DNA from: UMGS1002 sp045586785
GTDB taxonomy: Bacteria > Bacillota > Clostridia > Oscillospirales > CAG-272
Reading direction: 5' to 3'
Length of the DNA: 32,845 nt
Assembly (NCBI GenBank): GCA_045586785.1
Contig: JAZNBA010000075.1
Location: forward strand, 1 to 32,845
Both the position numbers and the translations under genes were made by a program. How positions within the stretch are numbered: position 1 is the stretch's first letter; every line of letters begins with the position of its first letter. Positions 1-9,400 of the stretch are shown here, one piece after another. Below the pieces are notes generated by a model that saw only the letters and a program-made list of their open reading frames with translations, was not told the DNA's origin and ran no database searches.

Positions 1-8
1 TCGCACGA

Positions 9-109
9 GTGAAGTTAAGTTTGCCCACTTTACCGAAGGCAAAACTTCACGATCCGCAGGATCACTTCACTTACGAAGTAAACTTCACTTGCCCGCAAGG
101 GCAAACTTA
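9..109. repeat. Array of small hairpins linked by ACTTCAC heptamers
   Basis: The heptamer ACTTCAC occurs exactly at 44-50, 64-70 and 82-88, with a decayed copy at 105-109 and its reverse complement GTGAAGT at 9-15. Between the copies lie short perfect hairpins: GATCC-GCA-GGATC (51-63), TTAC-GAA-GTAA (71-81) and TTGCCC-GCAA-GGGCAA (89-104). Bases 9-50 also fold as a larger stem (GTGAAG..GTTTGCC against GGCAAAAC..TTCAC). No coding frame explains it. It resembles an intergenic repetitive palindromic element rather than a terminator, because there are no T-runs. Confidence 0.75.
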
Positions 110-112
110 GTT

Positions 113-138
113 GCGTAGTGTCCTTAAGGACACTACGC
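113..138. repeat. Perfect 26-bp palindrome
   Basis: The arm GCGTAGTGTCCTT is followed directly by its exact reverse complement, centred on the TTAA at 124-127. It has no loop and no T-tail. It could be a cruciform, a dimeric protein-binding site, or part of the neighbouring hairpin element. Its function is unknown. Confidence 0.7.
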
Positions 139-159
139 ATAAGTGCAGGAGCTTTTGAA

Positions 160-194
160 GTAATAGGTAAAAGGGAATAGGTAATAAGTTAGGT
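160..194. repeat. Degenerate 7-bp tandem repeat (GTAATAG-like), five units
   Basis: Read in sevens, the stretch is GTAATAG, GTAAAAG, GGAATAG, GTAATAA, GTTAGGT. It is similar in style to the short tandemly repeated heptamers known from cyanobacterial intergenic regions. It lies directly before the terminator at 196. Confidence 0.6.
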
Positions 195-195
195 A

Positions 196-225
196 GCTTT
201 TCGCCGAGACGAAAAGCATTTTTTG
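196..225 (+). terminator. Intrinsic terminator
   Basis: The stem GCTTTTCG/CGAAAAGC (196-203 with 210-217) is followed by a T-rich run. It would end transcription of a gene lying left of the window. Its T-run abuts the promoter that starts at 226. Confidence 0.7.
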
Positions 226-254
226 TTGCAATATGCTTCATGGTATGATATAAT
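226..254 (+). promoter_or_regulatory. Sigma-A promoter of the beta-helix gene
   Basis: TTGCAA (226-231), a 17-bp spacer and TATAAT (249-254). It lies 25 bp before the chosen start codon. Confidence 0.7.
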
Positions 255-279
255 GAAAGCAAGAAAGGCGGTGTTTAAA

Positions 280-1368
280 ATGAATGGATTCGGCATAAAC
301 GTAATGAATTTCGGCGCTGTGGGCGACGGTATTACCGACGACACTGCGGCGATACAAGCAGCCATCAACTATGCTTCCGAAAGAGGCGGCGGACGCATAC
401 TTTTTCCGTACACCAAGGGAGGTTACCGCTTAGGCTCTCCCGGAGTGGAGGAGTACAAGGGGCGTAAAGTACGCGCTCAGCTTTTGATCCCACCCGAAAA
501 TGACGCAAATATCTTACTTGAGGGTGAGATGCCCTGCAAGATGTTGTATTCTTATCAGGTTCGTCCGATGTCTGCGGTGGAGCAGAATTTTGAGCCAACA
601 ATGTTTGGAACGCTTTCGTGCAACAACACCCGTATTTTTTCCGACTGGGAGGCTCCCGAAATTCACGATCCCACAGAGCGACCGTGGGCGATGATTGCGG
701 CACCCGAGGGGGACAGCTGCAAGGGACATTTCAGTATGTCGCAGTTTTCGGTAGCAAATCTTGAATGGCGTGTTCATTTAAATAAGGATAAAATGTACCC
801 CACGCAAAGCGCCGCAAATTTTCAGAATATCTCACGCGTGTGGATAAGCGACTGCCAATTTTGCCTGAACGAAAGTGTTGGCGATACTCTCAGGCAAAAG
901 GAATTGCAGGAGAATCCTTGTCATACGGTGGGACTTATGATGTCGGGCGACCAGAACGACAATAATGTTCTGCGAAATGTGGCGGTGCAGGGCTTCAAGT
1001 ACGGATTTGTTCTCGGTGAGCACGTGGTCGCCGACTATCTATACATTCACAACTGTGAAAATGGAATCGCGTTTCACGACAGCTCGCACCTCTCGGTAAT
1101 CACGCACGTTGTGGCACAGCATAATCGCCGCATTGTTACCACCGCGCCCGACATGCTGTTCGGACACGGAAAAGGTCCTTGCAACGTCATTATTCAAAGT
1201 CTGAACTTTGAGTGCGGAACGGGACTGAAGCCCGAGATATGTCAGCTTGAATACGGTGTGTACGACCCCGACTGCCGCTTGCGCGGAAGTCTGTGCTGGC
1301 ACAAGCCGTGGGGGAAAAAGGAGTTTCCCGCTGTGTGCGGAGAAAGGTTTGTAATATCGAAATTTTGA
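280..1368 (+). CDS. Pectate-lyase-superfamily (right-handed beta-helix) protein
   Basis: The predicted protein has 362 residues. The N-terminus (VMNFGAVGDGITDDTAAIQA, then GGGRILFP) is the hallmark opening of Pectate_lyase_3/GH28-like right-handed beta-helix proteins, which act on or bind polysaccharides. No signal peptide or membrane segment is visible, so the product appears cytoplasmic. I chose ATG 280 because AAAGGCGG lies just upstream and because the longer frame from 223 would run back through the -10 box at 249-254. The middle of the protein contains Asn/His-containing strands typical of beta-helix rungs, but I cannot assign catalytic residues. The 44-bp gap to the next gene has no terminator, so the two may be co-transcribed. 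The fold assignment is fairly secure; the substrate is unknown. Confidence 0.7.
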   Translation: MNGFGINVMNFGAVGDGITDDTAAIQAAINYASERGGGRILFPYTKGGYRLGSPGVEEYKGRKVRAQLLIPPENDANILLEGEMPCKMLYSYQVRPMSAVEQNFEPTMFGTLSCNNTRIFSDWEAPEIHDPTERPWAMIAAPEGDSCKGHFSMSQFSVANLEWRVHLNKDKMYPTQSAANFQNISRVWISDCQFCLNESVGDTLRQKELQENPCHTVGLMMSGDQNDNNVLRNVAVQGFKYGFVLGEHVVADYLYIHNCENGIAFHDSSHLSVITHVVAQHNRRIVTTAPDMLFGHGKGPCNVIIQSLNFECGTGLKPEICQLEYGVYDPDCRLRGSLCWHKPWGKKEFPAVCGERFVISKF

Positions 1369-1412
1369 GTTGTATCGTTGCGTTAAACTAACTTCGGAAG
1401 GGAGATGGAGAT

Positions 1413-1946
1413 ATGAGAAAAATTGCAAGGACTGTCACTATAACAATTATAATTGTGTTGATATTAGTAATGTGTTCCGGGTGTTATTCAGCACCCCCCG
1501 AAATTAAAAGCGGAGAATTTCCTTTTGTTGTCGAATATGAGTATGAAGGCAAAAAATATATAATAGAAGATATTGCCGTTTGTACTTATGAGGGTCTTAA
1601 TCCGGATTCGGGTATTTCGATGAGGTGGTATTCTTGCGATTTGAAAAACGACAGTAATGTCCGTATGATAACATTTGAGGCAAACACTGAATCATTGTTG
1701 GTTCAAGGAAGGATCAACAATAAATCTTATGTAACTTTGTATTGCGGAGATGGGGGATATTATTTGGGTGATCATTTATATAGAGATAGTGAGCCTTGTA
1801 TATATTATGTTGAACGCTACAATGAATCTCCAAAAGCTATTCGTATCCAGGATACCAAATTAACAAATGAGCAATTAGAACAGCTTTTTGGCATAAAAAT
1901 TATTCGATTTGAGTTTAGTGAACCTATTGAGAATAAATTTGGATAG
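1413..1946 (+). CDS. Small putative lipoprotein of unknown function
   Basis: The protein has 177 residues. The N-terminus is a short basic stretch, a hydrophobic segment (about residues 8-20) and CSGC, giving a probable lipobox with lipidated Cys24. The -3 position is not the usual Leu, so this is not certain. The mature part is Tyr- and charge-rich with the look of a small beta-sheet domain (VEYEYEGKKYIIEDIAV) and ends in a helix (LTNEQLEQLFG). I do not recognise the family. A purine-rich ribosome site (GAAGGGAGATGGAG) precedes the ATG. It probably reads through from the beta-helix gene 44 bp upstream. The next gene has its own promoter immediately after this stop codon. Confidence 0.65.
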   Translation: MRKIARTVTITIIIVLILVMCSGCYSAPPEIKSGEFPFVVEYEYEGKKYIIEDIAVCTYEGLNPDSGISMRWYSCDLKNDSNVRMITFEANTESLLVQGRINNKSYVTLYCGDGGYYLGDHLYRDSEPCIYYVERYNESPKAIRIQDTKLTNEQLEQLFGIKIIRFEFSEPIENKFG

Positions 1947-1954
1947 ACATCTTT

Positions 1955-1983
1955 TTGTCAAGACGCGATAGATATGCTATAAT
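1955..1983 (+). promoter_or_regulatory. Extended -10 sigma-A promoter
   Basis: TTGTCA (1955-1960), a 17-bp spacer ending in TGC, then TATAAT (1978-1983). A possible TTG start at 1955 in the following frame coincides with this -35 box, which argues for the later GTG start at 2006. Confidence 0.75.
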
Positions 1984-2005
1984 TGACCCGGAAAGGCGGT
2001 TAACT

Positions 2006-2422
2006 GTGAAAAAGAAAGTTTGGCTTTTTATATTGATAGGTATTGTGGCTTTTTTGCAATTGGGTTTGATTGCGCGTGCGTTAGTGATTAATTCGGCGGA
2101 ACAGAGATATTTTGACGTTTACAGAGATCAGGCGGAGGAGTATATAAAGGCTTCGCCCGAAATGTTGGATAAATACGGTGCAGACTTCGCTGTGCGATTT
2201 GATAATTCGGTCACATATTCCCCGGGCGAGAAAAAAGATTTTTTTGAGGACGTTGCCGATGCATTCTGGCCCCGTCTCTCCCACTCTCTTGAAGAATTCA
2301 GCTACGGTATGGATATGATAAAATTTCGCGTGACCGTAAGCGGCGATGCGTATGAAATAACGTTTGAAAAAGACGGTCAAGGCAAGTTTGCCGTGTCGTC
2401 CCTGACTGAGGCAGAGGATTGA
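2006..2422 (+). CDS. Small membrane-anchored protein of unknown function
   Basis: The predicted protein has 138 residues and starts at GTG 2006. AAAGGCGG sits at 1992-1999 at good spacing, and the promoter lies just before it. After three lysines there is one hydrophobic segment (WLFILIGIVAFLQLGLIARA, about residues 5-24), either an uncleaved signal anchor or a signal peptide. It is followed by a roughly 110-residue extracytoplasmic domain with a helical first half and a beta-rich end (MIKFRVTVSGDAYEITFEK). There is no lipobox. It sits between two lipoprotein genes, suggesting a small envelope-protein neighbourhood. I do not recognise the family. Confidence 0.6.
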   Translation: MKKKVWLFILIGIVAFLQLGLIARALVINSAEQRYFDVYRDQAEEYIKASPEMLDKYGADFAVRFDNSVTYSPGEKKDFFEDVADAFWPRLSHSLEEFSYGMDMIKFRVTVSGDAYEITFEKDGQGKFAVSSLTEAED

Positions 2423-2433
2423 GGACAGTGTTA

Positions 2434-2462
2434 TTGACAAATTATAAAACAGGTGATATAAT
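2434..2462 (+). promoter_or_regulatory. Perfect-consensus sigma-A promoter
   Basis: TTGACA (2434-2439), a 17-bp spacer and TATAAT (2457-2462). It lies 43 bp before the lipoprotein start at 2506. Confidence 0.85.
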
Positions 2463-2505
2463 TTTAACTGTAACAATATTAATAATATGAAAAGGAGTAC
2501 CCCGA

Positions 2506-3261
2506 ATGAAAAAAATAATATGCTTGGTGCTGGCTGTCGTTATGATGACGATGGTATTTGTCGGTTGCGATATGAATTCGCAGGATAATGCTGATGACGC
2601 CGGGAAGGATGATTACAAGCCTACTCACGTTACCACTGTTTCGGATAATGAAGCGAACGCAGATGTAACTGCAGAAACAACCACCGAGGCTGACACCGAA
2701 GCCGATACAAGCCAAAATGAAGTATCCGAAACGGGCATTTCCAGAGGAACGATCGACGGAAATGTGTATACAAACAATTATCTGAAATTTAAGTTTACCA
2801 AGCCCGAGTCCTGGTACTATTCCACCGATGCCGACATAGCGGCACTGTTGAATCTGGGAATAGAGATGTTTTTGAATGATCAATTCAAAAAAGCTCTTGA
2901 AAACAATCCTTCGATGTATGATATGAGAGTCGTTGACTCGGCTACGGGAACAAGTATTATTGTGGCATATGAAAATCTTGAGAAGTCGTTTGCAACAAAC
3001 ATTACCGAAAAGCAATATATTGATGCGGTAAAATATCAGTTTACGAATATTAGCGGAATAAGTGCCGACTTTTCCGATGAGCTTGTAACTGTCAAACTCG
3101 GCGGAACAGAATTTACACGAGTTTTGTGCAATGTTACGACGTCGGGCGTGACCATGACACAGGTCTACTACGTACACAAAGCGGACGGATATATGTCATC
3201 GGTAATTGTGGGTATTCAGGGCGGATACTCGGTAGAACAAATCGAGGCAATGTTTCAATAA
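2506..3261 (+). CDS. Lipoprotein with acidic Thr-rich linker and possible PsbP/MOG1-like domain
   Basis: The protein has 251 residues. The signal peptide ends in a clear lipobox (VFVGC, lipidated Cys21). Residues about 22-85 are a low-complexity linker rich in Asp, Glu, Thr and Ala, as in many clostridial surface lipoproteins. The remainder (from GNVYTNNYLKFKFTKPESW) reads like the small alpha/beta domain of PsbP/MOG1-type proteins, in which a strand, an Asn-aromatic motif and a 'P-x-x-W' turn precede helices. That domain call is from pattern only. It has its own consensus promoter, an AAGGAG ribosome site 8 bp before ATG, and a strong terminator behind it, so it is a single-gene unit. Function unknown. 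Confidence 0.7.
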   Translation: MKKIICLVLAVVMMTMVFVGCDMNSQDNADDAGKDDYKPTHVTTVSDNEANADVTAETTTEADTEADTSQNEVSETGISRGTIDGNVYTNNYLKFKFTKPESWYYSTDADIAALLNLGIEMFLNDQFKKALENNPSMYDMRVVDSATGTSIIVAYENLEKSFATNITEKQYIDAVKYQFTNISGISADFSDELVTVKLGGTEFTRVLCNVTTSGVTMTQVYYVHKADGYMSSVIVGIQGGYSVEQIEAMFQ

Positions 3262-3276
3262 AAATTATTATAATAA

Positions 3277-3314
3277 AAAAGCTCTCCTGTGGCGGACGCC
3301 ACAGGAGAGCTTTT
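3277..3314 (+). terminator. Strong terminator, possibly bidirectional
   Basis: AAAAGCTCTCCTGTGGC (3277-3293) pairs perfectly with GCCACAGGAGAGCTTTT (3298-3314). The A-run on the left and T-run on the right would allow it to act in both directions. Confidence 0.9.
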
Positions 3315-3366
3315 GTCAATAACGGCATTTGATTTATGCTTTCAAGCAAAGATATTGTTTTGCGGG

Positions 3367-3395
3367 TTGACAAATATACGCCTCGGTGATAAAAT
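3367..3395 (+). promoter_or_regulatory. Sigma-A promoter of the giant protease gene
   Basis: TTGACA (3367-3372), a 17-bp spacer and TAAAAT (3390-3395). It lies 56 bp before ATG 3452, leaving a leader of about 50 bases. Confidence 0.8.
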
Positions 3396-3451
3396 TAAAT
3401 TGGTATATTGTTTACTTAAATATATAATGATGCTTTTAAGGGAGAGCCGCT

Positions 3452-6400
3452 ATGAAAAAAAGCAAATTTTTAAAAGTGATATTCATATGTATTGTGCTTG
3501 CGGTACTGTGCGCTGTTTGTGTTGCGGTATTTTACGCCGCGAGACGCGCGCATATGATCCTGCTTCAAAATGAAAAGCTGAATATTCTGGAGGAGCGCGA
3601 GGGCGAGTATAACGGTGCCTCGCTGGTTTTGAGAAAAACGGCTCCGGACGAGGCATATGCTTTGGCTCAAAGGCTGGATGCCAAGGTTCGTCTTTCCGTG
3701 GACGGCACACTGGCAGTATTTGATCTGCCGGAGGGTATTACTATAAAGGATGTTTACGAAAACGACGAATACCGCCCGTATCTTTCCCGAATGGATGAGA
3801 ACTATTATGTTCAGCTTTGCGATGTGTCCCAATCGGCTGCGGGAATTGAGGCTGAGCCGTTATACTATCGTCAGAGTTTTTATTTGAATAATATCAGCTT
3901 CAATAATATCAATCAGATATCCACCGGTAAAGGTGTTACCGTTGCTATCATCGACTCGGGTATTGATACCGATCACCCTGACCTTAAAGGCAAAATAAGC
4001 GAACACTCCTACAATGCGTCCACAGGTCAGGTGGTATGTGAGAACACGCTGCCTGACGGAAGCTATAATTGGTCGGTTGTTGAAGACTATTACGGCCACG
4101 GCACTTCTGTTGCCGGCGTTATTGCCGCCCAGCACAACGGCATCGGTGTTGGAGGCATGGCACCCGACGTAGAGCTGTTGATCATCAAGGTCAATGTGCT
4201 CGGAAACGGTAATCTTCAAACCGCCGACTGTGAGATGGCGCTGATATATGCGAGTATGCAAAATGTAGATGTTATAAATATGTCGTGGGGCTTTTACGGC
4301 AGCACGGAGCTTTTTAAAAATGTCATAGATTCGATCACAGCAGGCGGCAAAATCTGTGTTGCGGCGGCGGGAAATAACGCGCTGTCACAGCCCATGTATC
4401 CGGCGGCTCACCCGAATGTTATAGGTGTCGGCGCACTGTCAAATTCCGGCAACTCCCTTGCCAACTATTCAAACCATGGATATGAAAATGTAGATGTGGT
4501 GGCACCCGGAAGTATTTTTACCACCTGCAGGGACGGAAAATATGATATCCAGGATGGAACATCGTTTTCGTCGCCTGTTGTTACGGCGTTGATCGCGCTT
4601 TATAAATCCGCGTACCCGTCGTGCTCTGCCAAGGATATCACTGACACTTTGTTTGCTACCTGCCGTGATCTGGGTCTTGCGGGTGAGGATGCCAAATTTG
4701 GTTACGGAGCCGTTATGGCGGACGCATATATAGTAAAAAAAGATGTCATTGAGGTGACAGATTTCAAATATGTATCCGCATATAATATGTATCGCGATAA
4801 GCTTCCTATAGTCAGGTACGACGCCATTGAGGTACACGCGGATCAGTATGACCGAACCCTGAGTGTTCCGAATCCCGGTCGGGAGACAGCGGCGGTTAAG
4901 ATCGAGGGCAGTGACTTTGAGGATTACTTCGGTGATTATTGGAATTTAGGCGGCGGTGTTTTTTTGTATGACTCCGCGGTAAATCCCGAAAACAAATATT
5001 TTGACGTCACTTCCACCCACACTCGCATTGTATATACATTTACTGTGCCCGAGGACGGCAAATATGAGTTTGTTTTTGTCGCCAATGCGCGAACAGATAA
5101 TGTTTCGATTTACAGAGGCTTTGCTTACACCATTGATGACAGTGATTTTTATCAGATACGGTGTGAAAAGACCGGCAGTGTTTTTAACCAATCGCCGAAA
5201 TACGAGTATTCAGTATCCGACCTTGAGGCGGGCGGGACAAACTGCTACCAGCCCACTTATTACTACAACCTGACTGCTGAGCTGAGCGCGGGAACGCATA
5301 CTTTGTCGTATTATCCTTTGTTGGGCTTTAACGGTATAACAGGTCTTCCGATCGATGAATGCGGCATGGATCTGCACGGATTTTACGTTCAGAAGTATCT
5401 TACCGAGCAGGAGCTTGCTGTTTATGAATATCCCGACATACGTGAAATACCGATTCCGGAAACGCAAGGCCTTGAATACGCCTCTTATTATGACGGAACA
5501 TGCAGTGTGTATTCCAGAGGCAGCTCGACGGCGACAAGAATAAAGATACCTAAGTACAGTCCGGACGGTGAGCGTGTCGCATATATCGACGTTGGCGCAT
5601 TTTCCGAAACAGACATAAAAGAGATTTATATACCTTCCACCGTAAGAGAAATATCGTGGGCTGCATTCAGAGACTGTAAAAGCTTATCAAAGGTGGAGTT
5701 TTTGCATGAAGCCAATGATCCGATAGCAATAGACGGATGTGCATTTGAAGGTTGCTCCGCGCTTAAAAGCATAAATCTTCCGAATCAATTGAAATTATTG
5801 TATGATGAAGATATGGAGCCGTATTCAATATTCAAGAACTGTACGAGTCTTGAAAAGATCTCGCTCCCGTCAGGTATAACAAAAATACCGACATATATGT
5901 TCTCCGGCTGCAGCTCGCTTAAAACCGTTAGTCTGCCATCCAATTTACTAAGAATAGGTGATTTCGCGTTTAACAGCTGTAAAGCTTTAACCGAGATCAG
6001 CCTACCGGATTCTGTCGATTTGATCGGCAGAAGGGCGTTTTCCTATTGTTCATCGCTTGAGAGCATAAAATTGCCCGAGCGCCTGCAAAAAATCGGCAGT
6101 AACGCGTTTGAAAAATGCATATCGTTGCAAGAGATCGAGCTTCCGGAAAGTCTGACTACTGTAGAAGAGTATGCTTTTTATAATTGCAGTGCGCTGAAAA
6201 GCATTGAGATCCCAAGCAAGATAACCGTCATAAGCAATGATCTTTTCTCGGGGTGCTCAAGTCTGACGGACGTAAAGCTGCATGATAATATTACCGAGAT
6301 CGGAAGCGGCGCGTTTTATAACTGTTCCTCTCTGGAAAATATTACTCTTCCAAACAGTATTACGAGCATAGGATCGAACGTTTTTAGCGGTTGCTCGTCT

Positions 6401-9400
6401 TTGAAGCGTGTTGTTTTGCCCGATTTAATATCGGAAATTCCCTCGCAAATGTTTGAGAATTGTACATCCTTGGAAAGCATTGATCTGAACGAGCCTGTTA
6501 CACATATAAAGTACCGTGCTTTTTACAATTGTAAAAGCCTTAAAGAGCTGACCTTGCCCGACAGTGTACAACTGATCGGTAACAGCGCATTTGCAGGCTG
6601 CAGTGAGCTGAAGAGCATAAACATACCGGGCACGGTCAAGACGATAGAGGACTATGCCTTTGACCAATGCGACTCGTTGAAAACGGTATACCTTGGATCC
6701 CGAACAGTATCGCAAAATCTGACATTTGATTATTCATGCGGTTCACTGCTGAAAAACGCGCAAACAGTGGCGGTAGCCGACGATGTGAAGGTAATAGGTA
6801 GCTATATACGTAATTTTACAAAAACCGAGTCCATAAGATTGAATGATGTCAGCTACACCGCTTACAGCAAGCACGTCCACATTTGGATAGATACCGCTGT
6901 TGATAAAGTAGACTGTCTGACAGACGGCTTTGATGGTAAGGTGTGTAAGCTCTGCGGTGTCAAGAACGGAGATGTATTCTATAAACATACATTCGTTTGG
7001 AGAAGTGTCGGTCACCCGTGTCACTTTGCGTACGCTTGCGAGACCTGCGAAAGAAAAATATCTGCCGTCAGTGTGGAGCATAGCAACGAAACAGTAAAGC
7101 TGACACCTGCAAGCTGTACCGCAAACGGTTCAATAACGTATCAATGTACCGTATGCTCCGAGACGACGCAAGAGAGTATAGCGGCTACAGGTCATATATA
7201 TACCGATAGCGGAACGTGCGCGGTTTGCTCCGAGAAAATTCAACTCAGCAAAACATGGGATGTGTCGCTGAACGGAGACGGGTCGGTCAAGGCGCATCTG
7301 TATGCGTTGAACAGTGAAAAGTTTTTGTTGCTTATTGAGGGCAACGGAGCTATGAGCGGCTGGAATGCGGTTGATATTCCTTGGTATAGCTATCGGGACA
7401 GAATAACACAGGCGATCGTCAAGGAGGGAATTACAGTTCTGGGACGAAACACCTTTGCCGGTGCCACTTTGCTCAATAGCGTTATTTTGCCCTCCACCAT
7501 AGAGAGTATACAGGACGGTGCTTTTTATAAAAATACTTCTCTGAAGAGTATTGATCTGCCCGATTCGTTGAAGCAGCTGGGAACAGGCGTGTTTTTACAG
7601 TGCAGCGCGCTTGAAATCATTACTATTCCGTCGGGTATCCAAGAGATCGGCAATTCTATGTTTTCAAGCTGTTCTTCATTGAGGCAAGTAACCTTTCATG
7701 CAGGTCTGAAAAGCATAGGCAGCTATGCGTTTGCGTATTGCGATGCTCTGGAAAGCATTGAGTTACCGGACGGACTTGTCAGTTTAGGCGAGCGGGCATT
7801 CTATTATTGCAACGGACTTAAATCAGTCAAAATGCCGCGAGATCTTAAAACGGTGGGCGATCTTGCGTTCGGAGATTGCGCGGAGCTGACCAAAATATAT
7901 TTCAATGCTGTTGAGATGGAGAGCATAGCCGGCAATACGATAATATTCCCCATATACACCAAAATGGAGGTATATGTCGGCGCGGAAGTAAAAATATTGC
8001 CCGACAGAATATTTGCGGGCACCGATGTATGTAAGGTAGTGTTTGAACAGCCGAGTGCTTGCCGTACTATCGGTGAGGCGGCGTTCTCGGGCTGTGATTA
8101 TCTTACAGATATTGTTTTGCCGTCAGGTGTTGTTGAAATAGGCGCCCAAGCATTCCGTGGCTGCTCACGGTTGAACGGTACATTTGCCGTTCCCGAGGGA
8201 GTGGATGTTATCAACGATGGCACATTTTACGGAACTGCTATCAGCGGCATAACGCTGCCCGAGGGTATTACCCGTATAGGTAAGAATGCGTTTCAAAGCT
8301 GCACGCTGCTGAATGACATAGTTTTGCCCGAAAGTCTGCTGACAATAGATGACAGGGCGTTTGACGGATGTATCGGACTTAAGTATCTGGAAATACCCGA
8401 GAATGTAGAGAAGATCGGCGAGCAAGCTTTTTATAACTGTAAAAATCTTGTTATTCCCAAAATAGTTATTTCCGAGATACTGCCGTCCATTGGTCAAAGT
8501 GCGTTTGTCGGCAACTGCACTGTAGAGAATGTATACATTCATACAGCCGAGGCGGCTGTCAAGGAGGTAGTGGACCTGGGGCATGTATACCTGCGCTCTT
8601 CCAATGTTCTGGTTTTGAATGAGATAACCAGAGTAGGTTCGGGTATAATTTCTCGTTACGGCTATCAGTCTGATATTGAGCAAAACGGTGTAGGTTACAA
8701 AGTATACAGCACGCACAGCCACAGCTGGACAGAAAAGACGGTTGCGGCAGTGCCTTGTGAGACTGACGGCTTTGAGGGCGCTGTGTGTAATGTGTGCGGA
8801 CTACAGGACGGTCGGATAATTTCAAAGCACAGCTTTGAAAAGCATCATATAGACGGCACCTGTAAGGCCAATGTTATCTGTAAGGACTGCGGCAAGCGCA
8901 AATATTTTCCTGTGGAGGACCATGATTATAAAGTCAAGCAGGTAATAGCTCCCACTTGCGCGGCAGACGGTTATACATTGTACGTATGTACACGTTGCGA
9001 TGTCAACTATAAATCTGATTTTATTGATGCTTTCGGTCATATCAAGCCGGATGACAGTGAAAAGTGTTCCATTTGTAATGAAAATATACCTGTTGCGGGC
9101 AGCTGGGATATTTCCGAGCAACAGAATAATGCTATTATTGCCAAGCTTTATGAGCTGATACCGTCCAAGGCGTATTACCTGCACATAAGCGGTAGCGGAA
9201 ATATGAAAAATTATTATTACTCAACTCCGTGGTCCGACAAAGAGAGCAAGATCATTGGCGCGTATGTAGCTGAAGGTATTAATAATATCGGTTCGTATAT
9301 ATTCTACAATACGGCAATCACCGAGATGACAATACCTGTCGGCGTTACGAGCATTGGTGAGTACGCGTTTGGTAACTGCGCGGCGCTGACGGATGTGGAT

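Noticed and set aside
9..109. Possible CRISPR array
   Set aside because: The constant element is only 7 bp and the variable parts are self-complementary hairpins of 11-16 bp, far too short for spacers.
1955..2005. TTG start 17 codons upstream of the small membrane protein
   Set aside because: That codon is part of the -35 box of a promoter, and the GTG at 2006 has a proper ribosome site.
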